5,321 nucleotides of DNA. Origin: JBBQVO01 sp038211505 (GTDB taxonomy: Bacteria; Chloroflexota; Dehalococcoidia; DSTF01; JACRBR01). The stretch spans positions 1 to 5,321 of the forward strand of contig JBBQVO010000217.1 of NCBI GenBank assembly GCA_038211505.1, in the 5' to 3' direction. Under the pieces are notes generated by a model. It had not been told where the DNA came from, ran no database searches, and worked only from the letters and a program-made list of their open reading frames with translations. This document shows positions 1 to 4,728 of this stretch, one piece after another. The translations under genes were made by a program, and so were the position numbers. Numbering within the stretch: the first letter of the stretch is position 1; each line of letters starts with the position of its first letter.

Positions 1-1
1 G

Positions 2-868
2 TCGCCATTCGGCGGCCAGGAGGGCACGTTCGTCACGGCGCGCAACATCAAGGATCGGCTCGAACGCGAGATCCTGACGAACGTCGCGCTGCACGTCGAG
101 CAGGGCGACTCTGCCGACACCTTCAAGGTGTCGGGACGCGGCGAGCTACAGATGGCGATCCTGATCGAGACGATGCGCCGTGAAGGATTCGAGCTCTCGG
201 TCAGCAAGCCGGAAGTGATCACGCGCGAGATCGACGGCAAGCGCCACGAGCCGATGGAGCATCTCGTCATCGACTGCCCGGAGGACTACGTCGGCGTCGT
301 GACGCAGGTGATTGCGAACCGTAAGGGCCGCATGACGAACATGGCGAATCACGGTACCGGTCGCGTCCGCATCGAGTTTCGCATCCCGTCGCGCGGCCTG
401 ATCGGATTCCGCAGCCAGTTCCTGACCGACACCCGCGGCACCGGCCTCCTCAATCACCTCTTCGATGGCTACGAGCCGTGGCAGGGCGAGATCCCGCACC
501 GCACGAACGGCGCGCTCGTCGCCGACCGCAACGGCGCCGTCACCGGTTACTCGATCGAGCACGCGCAGGAGCGCGGCGAGATGTTCGTCGAGGCGGGCGA
601 CAAGGTGTACGAGGGCATGGTCGTCGGCGAAAATGCCCGCGAGGACGACATCAACGTCAACATCACGAAGGAAAAGAAGCTCACCAACATCCGCTCATCG
701 ACATCGGACATCGCCGCGCATCTCTTCCCGGCGCGCAAGATGTCGCTTGAGCAAGCGCTCGAATGGGTGCGCGAAGACGAGATGCTCGAAGTAACCCCGA
801 AGTCCCTCCGCCTCCGCAAGCGCCGCCTGACCCAAAACGATCGCGCGCGGGAGGCGCGGAAGGCGTAG
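2..868 (+). CDS. typA: Translational GTPase TypA/BipA, C-terminal part (5' end outside window)
   Basis: TypA/BipA is an EF-G-like GTPase that binds the 70S ribosome and supports growth under stress and at low temperature, including a role in 50S subunit assembly. The reading frame is open from base 2, beginning SPFGGQEG, and ends at TAG 866-868, so about 288 residues are visible out of roughly 600 in the family. The GTPase domain and domain II lie upstream of the window. The visible part starts in the EF-G domain III-like region (SGRGELQMAILIETMRREGF), continues through the domain V-like region (IPSRGLIGFRSQFLTDTRG) and ends in the BipA-specific C-terminal domain (GKKLTNMR-like block KKLTNIRSSTSD, then EQALEWVREDEMLEVTPKS). 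These blocks match E. coli BipA as I remember it, almost in register to the end, so identity is secure. The internal ATG at 128 is not a start, because conserved sequence continues upstream of it. The gene is complete at its 3' end, with no sign of decay. Confidence 0.97.
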   Translation, partial: SPFGGQEGTFVTARNIKDRLEREILTNVALHVEQGDSADTFKVSGRGELQMAILIETMRREGFELSVSKPEVITREIDGKRHEPMEHLVIDCPEDYVGVVTQVIANRKGRMTNMANHGTGRVRIEFRIPSRGLIGFRSQFLTDTRGTGLLNHLFDGYEPWQGEIPHRTNGALVADRNGAVTGYSIEHAQERGEMFVEAGDKVYEGMVVGENAREDDINVNITKEKKLTNIRSSTSDIAAHLFPARKMSLEQALEWVREDEMLEVTPKSLRLRKRRLTQNDRAREARKA

Positions 869-877
869 GGTAACCGT

Positions 878-892
878 CGTCGCCGGGCGACG
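878..892 (+). terminator. Small GC hairpin after typA, possible weak terminator
   Basis: The bases 878-884 (CGTCGCC) are the exact reverse complement of 886-892, giving a palindrome around G885. In RNA this would fold as about a 5-bp stem with a 5-base loop. It starts ten bases after the typA stop codon. No T-run follows, so it is not a canonical intrinsic terminator. It also sits just upstream of the -10-like box at 897, so it could instead be an operator-like palindrome, or chance in GC-rich DNA. Confidence 0.25.
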
Positions 893-896
893 CTCG

Positions 897-902
897 TATA
901 TC
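897..902 (+). promoter_or_regulatory. -10-like box for the lipoprotein gene, possibly leaderless
   Basis: TATATC at 897-902 matches four of six positions of the TATAAT -10 consensus and is an AT-rich island in very GC-rich DNA. Eight bases separate it from the ATG at 911, so transcription would begin at or next to the start codon. No Shine-Dalgarno sequence is visible before that ATG, which fits a leaderless transcript. No convincing -35 box is present. The same geometry recurs more strongly before the MFS gene at 3253-3258. Confidence 0.4.
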
Positions 903-910
903 ATGCGGCC

Positions 911-1684
911 ATGCGCACGGCAGCAGCTTTCGTTATTGCTGCGGTCTTCATGCTCGCGGCTTCGGGCTGCGGTGACGGCACGTCAGGATCGAGTCGCTAC
1001 TCTACGCCCTCCTCGTCAAGCGCCGCGCCGACAACAATGCCGACCGGCACGGCTACGATCGCGCTCACCGCGACTCCAGCAATAGCCACCGCGGCGATCC
1101 CCAATGTTGCTCGGTCGGTGCTACCATCCACAGCGCAATCGCTGGACGGGAAGCTGCTCAACGTCGATGATTTAGGCGCGTTGACGACCACACAGCAGGA
1201 CGGCGACGGCGGCAATCCGTGGGGCAATGGACTGTGTGGCGCGTCCACGGGACCGCTGCACATTCAGCGCTTTAGCAGGCGTTTCGTCGAGCGGAGCGGA
1301 GACCTGGATCGCGCACCGGTGTACGCAGGCTATCTCGTCGAATCAATCCTCGTATTTTCGCCGGGCGACGCGGAGACGTTCATGACGGCGCTCGTCACCG
1401 ATGCGACGATGTGCAGTGCCCAGCTTCAGACGTCAGGACATGCCCTGTTTGGCGGCGGGAAGCAGCTCCCCCGTATCCGGAACGAGGCGAGAACGTACAC
1501 CGTGGAATCGTTTGGCTGTTGCGCAACACCTCGCGCCGATGACGACGTCCGCCCTCACGACATCGTATTCATTCGGGATGGAGACCTCATCATCCTGCTG
1601 TACGACACGGCCGGTCTCATCGAGCGAGCAGCTCGCATCGCAGAGGATCGCATTGACGGCATCACCCGCGATTACGCGAATTGA
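911..1684 (+). CDS. Putative secreted lipoprotein with four-cysteine domain
   Basis: This encodes 257 residues. The N-terminus is a lipoprotein signal peptide: MRTA, a hydrophobic stretch (AAAFVIAAVFML) and a lipobox-like ASGC with the lipidated cysteine at residue 20. Residues 21 to about 70 are low-complexity, rich in Ser, Thr, Ala and Pro, and look like a flexible tether. The folded part, from about 70 to 257, has cysteines at 109, 168, 203 and 204. It has an alternating pattern (YLVESILVFSPGDAETF, then DIVFIRDGDLIILLYD and a final amphipathic helix) that loosely recalls the PknH-type extracellular sensor domain, which is stabilised by disulfides. That resemblance is my inference from pattern only. 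The start is fixed by the signal peptide. The stop lies four bases before the next ATG at 1689, so the two genes are probably co-transcribed. Function and ligand are unknown; an envelope-anchored location is well supported. Confidence 0.8.
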   Translation: MRTAAAFVIAAVFMLAASGCGDGTSGSSRYSTPSSSSAAPTTMPTGTATIALTATPAIATAAIPNVARSVLPSTAQSLDGKLLNVDDLGALTTTQQDGDGGNPWGNGLCGASTGPLHIQRFSRRFVERSGDLDRAPVYAGYLVESILVFSPGDAETFMTALVTDATMCSAQLQTSGHALFGGGKQLPRIRNEARTYTVESFGCCATPRADDDVRPHDIVFIRDGDLIILLYDTAGLIERAARIAEDRIDGITRDYAN

Positions 1685-1688
1685 CCAG

Positions 1689-1988
1689 ATGACCGCAGCC
1701 GAAGTCATCGACGAGCTTCGTGCACAAGCAAACCCAACGCATCGCGCCGGCATGGAGCATTTCGGCATCGCGACGACGGAGGCCCTCGGCATCAGCGTCC
1801 CAGCGCTGCGCGCGATCGCGAAGCGCATCGGCCGCGATCACGCGCTCGCAGAGCAGCTATGGCAGTCGAAGATCCACGAGGCGCGGATCCTCGCAGGCAT
1901 GGTCGATGACCTGGCGAAAGTCACGAAGCGGCAGATGGATCGCTGGGCAGCGGACTTCGACTCGTGGGACATCGTCGACGGCGTCTGA
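1689..1988 (+). pseudogene. AlkD-like DNA alkylation repair gene, C-terminally truncated
   Basis: The 99-residue product matches the N-terminal part of DNA alkylation repair proteins of the AlkD/HEAT-repeat family, which excise alkylated bases such as 3- and 7-alkylpurines. Recognisable blocks are GISVPALRAIAKRIGRDH (about residues 34-51), IHEARILAGMVDD (62-74) and WAADFDSWDIVD (86-97). Family members are about 220-240 residues, so more than half is missing. By comparison with Bacillus cereus AlkD (Trp109, Asp113, Arg148, Trp187), this ORF keeps equivalents of the first two as W93 and D97 but lacks the region holding Arg148 and Trp187. It stops at TGA 1986-1988, where relatives continue with a Cys-Gly-Asn-Leu-like segment. 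The next in-frame codons still read L-N-L, then all similarity disappears in all three frames. The start ATG lies four bases after the lipoprotein stop with no Shine-Dalgarno, suggesting coupled translation. It is probably an inactive remnant; a short domain with a retained role cannot be excluded. Confidence 0.75.
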
Positions 1989-2042
1989 CTGAATTTGCGT
2001 CCGAGCACGTCCGCATCGGCGCTTGCAGTTCCGAGCGCGTCA

Positions 2043-2074
2043 AACTGTCATTCCGAGCGCAGCCGAGGAATCTC
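2043..2074 (+). repeat. Dispersed intergenic repeat, copy 1
   Basis: Bases 2043-2063 are identical over 21 bases to 3106-3126 in the next large intergenic gap. The core carries an imperfect inverted repeat: ATTCC at 2050-2054 pairs with GGAAT at 2067-2071. I recognise this as a common bacterial intergenic repeat of the form GTCATTCCGAGCGCAGC followed by GAGGAATCT. It is often mistranslated as CHSERSEE- or FRAQPRNL-like peptides in spurious ORFs; both types of spurious peptide occur here. Its mobilising agent, if any, is not visible. It lies about 55 bases beyond the truncated end of the AlkD-like gene. Confidence 0.75.
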
Positions 2075-2130
2075 TCCGAATTGACCACGATTGCTGCTCC
2101 CACCAGCACAGCCAAGACAACAACGAGCGG

Positions 2131-2171
2131 GCTTCGTAGCCAGCCTCTGCACGAACGACACGCTTCGTAGC
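2131..2171 (+). repeat. Ten-base direct repeat, 31-base period, upstream of promoter
   Basis: GCTTCGTAGC occurs exactly at 2131-2140 and again at 2162-2171. The 31-base offset is close to three turns of B-DNA, so both copies would face the same side of the helix. The second copy ends 19 bases before the TACAAT box at 2191 and so overlaps where a -35 element would sit. Each copy is itself weakly palindromic (GCT...AGC). It could be a paired regulator site for the downstream TIM-barrel gene. With only two copies, chance or old duplication is a real alternative. Confidence 0.35.
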
Positions 2172-2190
2172 ACGACTGCGCGATCACCCA

Positions 2191-2196
2191 TACAAT
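2191..2196 (+). promoter_or_regulatory. -10 box (TACAAT) for the TIM-barrel isomerase gene
   Basis: TACAAT at 2191-2196 matches five of six bases of the -10 consensus, and the same hexamer is found before the MFS gene. The expected transcription start near 2203 would give a leader of about 37 bases before the GTG at 2240, with room for the GGAGG ribosome binding site. There is no clear -35 hexamer at 17 bases upstream (2168-2173), where the second direct-repeat copy lies instead. This could indicate dependence on an activator. Confidence 0.5.
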
Positions 2197-2229
2197 TCCC
2201 GCGTCGCTCGCGATCGGTAGACGTGAAAT

Positions 2230-2234
2230 GGAGG
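2230..2234 (+). promoter_or_regulatory. Ribosome binding site deciding a GTG start
   Basis: GGAGG at 2230-2234 is a strong Shine-Dalgarno sequence. It lies five bases before GTG 2240, which is ideal spacing. The in-frame ATG at 2228 overlaps this sequence and has no ribosome binding site of its own, so the GTG is the more credible start. Confidence 0.7.
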
Positions 2235-2239
2235 TCTCC

Positions 2240-3028
2240 GTGCCTGACAAGAACTTCAACATCTCCCTCGCCGCCTGGTCGATGCACAAGATGTTTTTCG
2301 CGAAAGAGATCGACCAGCTCGGCATGGTCGATCTCTGCCAAAATCTGAGGATCGACGGCCTCGAGCTCGTCAACACGTTCTTCCCGTCGCCGCAATACGG
2401 CTACCTGAAGCAGCTCCGCAAGCGCGCGGAAGACGCCGGCGTCGAGATCCTGCTGATCATGTGCGACGCCGAGGGCAGCATGGCCGGCCCGGAGCGCGAC
2501 TCGCGCCTGCTGGCGGCGAAGAATCACCACAAATGGATCGACATCGCCGCCGTGCTCGGCTGTCATGCGATCCGCTGCAACACCGGCGCGCAGGAGGGCG
2601 ACCCCGACGCGCTGGCACGCTGCGCCGAGAGCTTCTCGTCACTGCTCGAGTACGCCGACGCCAACGCGATGAACGTCCTGATCGAGAATCACTGGGGCGC
2701 CTCGTCGGATCCGGCCTGGCTCGTCGGGCTGATGAAGCAGGTCAACCACCCGCGATTCGGCACGCTGCCCGACTTCGGCAACATCCCCGACACGACGGAC
2801 CGCTACGACGCCGTGCAGCAGATGATGCCGTACGCGAAGGCCGTCAGCGCCAAATGCTACGACTTCGACGAAGCCGGCAACGAGACGAAGATCGACTTCG
2901 CCCGCATGATGAAGATCGTCGGCGACGCCGGCTACTCCGGCTACATCGGCATCGAATACGAAGGCGAACGCCTCCCCGAGCGCGAAGGCATCCTCGCCTG
3001 CAAACGATTGCTGGAGGGGCTGCAGTAG
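2240..3028 (+). CDS. Sugar phosphate isomerase/epimerase-like TIM-barrel protein
   Basis: The product has 262 residues from the GTG and belongs to the xylose isomerase-like TIM-barrel superfamily (sugar phosphate isomerases/epimerases, AP endonuclease family 2 fold). These are usually metal-dependent enzymes acting on ketoses, inositols or related sugars; the substrate here cannot be told. Barrel features visible in order are GLELVNTFFPS near residues 40-50, VEILLIMCDAEGSM (68-81), GCHAIRCNTG (107-116), NVLIENHWG (145-153), GTLPDFGN (174-181), AVSAKCYDFDEAGNET (201-216) and YIGIEYEGE (235-243). E149, D178 and probably E239 are the likely metal ligands by analogy with D-tagatose 3-epimerase (Glu152, Asp185, His211, Glu246). 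The histidine of that set has no obvious equivalent in the VSAKCYDF segment. No signal peptide is seen, so it should be cytoplasmic. An ATG at 2228 would add four residues. It stands alone with its own promoter box and is flanked by repeat-bearing gaps. Confidence 0.85.
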   Translation: MPDKNFNISLAAWSMHKMFFAKEIDQLGMVDLCQNLRIDGLELVNTFFPSPQYGYLKQLRKRAEDAGVEILLIMCDAEGSMAGPERDSRLLAAKNHHKWIDIAAVLGCHAIRCNTGAQEGDPDALARCAESFSSLLEYADANAMNVLIENHWGASSDPAWLVGLMKQVNHPRFGTLPDFGNIPDTTDRYDAVQQMMPYAKAVSAKCYDFDEAGNETKIDFARMMKIVGDAGYSGYIGIEYEGERLPEREGILACKRLLEGLQ

Positions 3029-3105
3029 CATCGCTACGACGCAAATGTTGTTCGCAGGGCGCGGCCCGAAATGGCGGCAAGCCCCGATCATGCGCGTGCC
3101 GCCGT

Positions 3106-3134
3106 AACTGTCATTCCGAGCGCAGCGAAGAACC
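3106..3134 (+). repeat. Dispersed intergenic repeat, copy 2
   Basis: The first 21 bases (3106-3126) are identical to 2043-2063. The right half is more diverged: where copy 1 has GAGGAAT, this copy has GAAGAAC, so the terminal inverted-repeat pairing is largely lost. This gap (3029-3265) otherwise contains no supportable gene; an open frame across it on the minus strand is repeat-derived. Having two copies about 1.06 kb apart, in consecutive gaps on each side of one gene, in the same orientation, raises the possibility of recombination between them. Confidence 0.75.
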
Positions 3135-3215
3135 GCCGGTGCCCTGGCATCTTGTCTGGTTGTGACCGCGCTTAGCAATCTTCTCGGTAGCGTCGACCGC
3201 TGGCCCGTCCAAATC

Positions 3216-3250
3216 ACCAAACACCAACCACTAACCACGAACGACCAACG
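3216..3250 (+). repeat. Heptanucleotide tandem repeat, five units
   Basis: Five consecutive 7-base units run from 3216 to 3250: ACCAAAC, ACCAACC, ACTAACC, ACGAACG and ACCAACG. The consensus is ACCAACC, with A at unit positions 1, 4 and 5 almost fixed. Such degenerate heptamer arrays resemble the short tandemly repeated repetitive (STRR) sequences described in filamentous cyanobacteria and seen in other phyla. The strand is C/A only apart from a few T and G bases, unlike the surrounding mixed sequence. The array ends two bases before the TACAAT promoter box of the MFS gene, so it occupies the whole -35 and upstream region of that promoter. Confidence 0.75.
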
Positions 3251-3252
3251 GT

Positions 3253-3258
3253 TACAAT
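3253..3258 (+). promoter_or_regulatory. -10 box (TACAAT) for the MFS gene, leaderless arrangement
   Basis: TACAAT at 3253-3258 is followed by exactly seven bases and then the ATG at 3266. Transcription should therefore begin at the A of the start codon. No Shine-Dalgarno sequence lies between, which fits a leaderless mRNA. The position 17 bases upstream (3230-3235, ACTAAC) falls in the heptamer array and does not resemble TTGACA. Confidence 0.6.
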
Positions 3259-3265
3259 CGCCGTC

Positions 3266-4534
3266 ATGCGACGATTCACCGGACTCTGGCGGCATCCCGA
3301 CTTCATGCGCCTGTGGGCGGGGCAGACGGTCTCCGTCTTCGGCTCTCTCACGACGCGCGTCGCGCTGCCCTTCACCGCCATCATCTATCTCGACGCGCGT
3401 CCGTACCAGGTGGCGCTGCTGACGTCGGCCGATGTCACCGCCGGCATCTGCGTCGGATTGTTCGCCGGCGTCTGGGTGGACCGCCTCCGCCGCCGCCCGA
3501 TCATGATCATCGCCGACATCGGCCGCGCCCTGATCATCGGATCGATTCCGCTGACCGCGTGGTTCGGTGAACTTACGGTGTGGCAGCTGTACGCCGTCGC
3601 GTTCTCCGCCGGCATCTTGACGATGTTCTTCGACGTCGCCTATCAGTCCTATCTGCCGACGCTCGTGGAGACGGACGATCTCATCGAAGGCAACAGCAAG
3701 CTGGCGGCGAGTTCGTCGGTGGCGGAGTTCGGCGCCTTCAGCGCCGGCGGCTGGCTCGTGCAGCTCGTCACGGGCCCCGGCGCGATGCTCGTCGATGCGC
3801 TGTCGTTCGTGTTTTCGGCTGCATCGCTGCTGTCGATTCGACGGCCGGAGCCGCCGCCGCCGCCGGTGGCCGAGCGCGAGAGCACGCGCGTCGAGATCGT
3901 CGATGGTCTGCGCGCGATCGCCCACGATCCAGTGCTGCGCACGATCGCCATCAGCTGGATCGCGCTCGCGGCGGCATCGGGCGTGATCGGCAGCGTCATC
4001 CTGCTGTTCGTCACGCGTGATCTCGGGCTGTCGCCGGGCGTGCAGGGCGTGATCTACGGCGTTGGCGGCGTGTCTTCGCTGTTCGGCGCGCTGCTTGCGG
4101 AGCGCGCGCGACGGCGATTCGGCGCAGGCGGCGCGATGGCCGGCGGTCTGTTTCTCGGGGGCGCTGGGGCATTGCTAATCGCCGGCGCGCCAGGCGTCAT
4201 CGCCATCGCCGTGCCGCTGCTTGTCGCGCAGCAGCTGATCAGCGATCCCGGATGGACGGTGTACGAGATCAACCAGGTCAGCCTGCGACAGGCCGTCGCG
4301 CCGCCGCGCCTGCTCGGCCGTGTCAACGCCGGCGTCCGCTTCGCCGGCCTCATCGCCATGCTCGCCGGCTCGATCTTCGCCGCACTGATGGTCGGCCCGC
4401 TCGGCGCGCGCATCGTGCTCGTCATCGGCGCCAGCGTCCCGATCGCCGGTTCGGCGTTTGTATTTCTATCGCCGTTACGGACGCTCCATCCACCAGACGC
4501 CGCCGACGCGGATGAGATTGTTGTCGCGCGTTGA
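3266..4534 (+). CDS. Major facilitator superfamily exporter, EntS/macrolide-efflux type
   Basis: The 422-residue product is an inner-membrane drug/proton-antiport-type MFS transporter, most like the MFS_3 group that includes the enterobactin exporter EntS and macrolide efflux proteins. The opening (FMRLWAGQTVSVFGS, residues 13-27) is typical of that group. About twelve membrane segments can be placed, near 18-41, 47-70, 79-99, 105-126, 150-169, 172-191, 226-250, 258-278, 288-306, 309-327, 354-376 and 380-402. MFS motif A lies in the loop after TM2 as GVWVDRLRRR (68-77), with D72, R73 and R76/R77 intact. The central cytoplasmic loop (193-225) contains five consecutive prolines encoded by CCG repeats at 3851-3865. 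Length is normal for the family and the C-terminus is short and acidic. The substrate cannot be told: no biosynthesis cluster, regulator or partner membrane-fusion protein is next to it. It is transcribed alone and converges on the SIS gene. Confidence 0.88.
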   Translation: MRRFTGLWRHPDFMRLWAGQTVSVFGSLTTRVALPFTAIIYLDARPYQVALLTSADVTAGICVGLFAGVWVDRLRRRPIMIIADIGRALIIGSIPLTAWFGELTVWQLYAVAFSAGILTMFFDVAYQSYLPTLVETDDLIEGNSKLAASSSVAEFGAFSAGGWLVQLVTGPGAMLVDALSFVFSAASLLSIRRPEPPPPPVAERESTRVEIVDGLRAIAHDPVLRTIAISWIALAAASGVIGSVILLFVTRDLGLSPGVQGVIYGVGGVSSLFGALLAERARRRFGAGGAMAGGLFLGGAGALLIAGAPGVIAIAVPLLVAQQLISDPGWTVYEINQVSLRQAVAPPRLLGRVNAGVRFAGLIAMLAGSIFAALMVGPLGARIVLVIGASVPIAGSAFVFLSPLRTLHPPDAADADEIVVAR

Positions 4535-4596
4535 TCGACCCGCTCCCGGCGACGGGGTATGCACTCTGAAGACTGGCAAGGCGCCGCCGATGATTC

Positions 4597-4624
4597 GGTA
4601 GGGGCGGCCCGGTGTGGCCGCCCG
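4597..4624 (+). repeat. Perfect inverted repeat in convergent gap; repeat element, possible terminator
   Basis: GGGCGGCC at 4602-4609 is the exact reverse complement of 4616-4623, separated by the six bases CGGTGT, giving a stable 8-bp GC stem. It lies 68 bases after the MFS stop and about 105 bases beyond the stop of the opposing SIS gene, so it could help end transcription from both sides. No T-run follows on either strand, so any termination would not be of the standard intrinsic type. The string GTAGGGGCGGCCCGGTGT resembles a dispersed repeat I associate with many bacterial genomes, giving AGGHTGPPL-like spurious peptides on the minus strand. The rest of the gap 4535-4728 holds nothing I can support. 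Confidence 0.5.
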
Positions 4625-4728
4625 CGCTCGACCGCCGATGCAGCGACAATGGCGCAATGCTCCCGGGCGTGGCGTTCTTCGCTCCGGTCAGGACGAGGGC
4701 GCTCGCCACCGTATGGGTCGTAGACGCT

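Noticed and set aside
1986..1988. TGA in the AlkD-like gene as a selenocysteine codon, because relatives have Cys there
   Set aside because: The frame after TGA shows only L-N-L resemblance and then no AlkD similarity before the next stop, and I see no convincing SECIS-like stem-loop directly after it.
2228..2230. ATG 2228 as the start of the isomerase gene
   Set aside because: It overlaps the GGAGG sequence that is ideally placed for GTG 2240 and lacks its own ribosome binding site. The difference is only four residues, so it is not excluded outright.
3851..3865. (CCG)5 trinucleotide run in the MFS gene as a phase-variable repeat
   Set aside because: Its units are in frame and encode a proline run in the central loop, so length changes would not shift the frame, and five units are short.
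2639..3925. A 428-codon open frame on the minus strand spanning the isomerase 3' end, the gap and half of the MFS gene
   Set aside because: It is antisense to two recognisable genes, its sequence is rich in Arg, Asp and His as expected from a GC-rich shadow frame, and its middle is a translation of the dispersed repeat and heptamer array (LRCARNDS and FVVSGWCLVIW).
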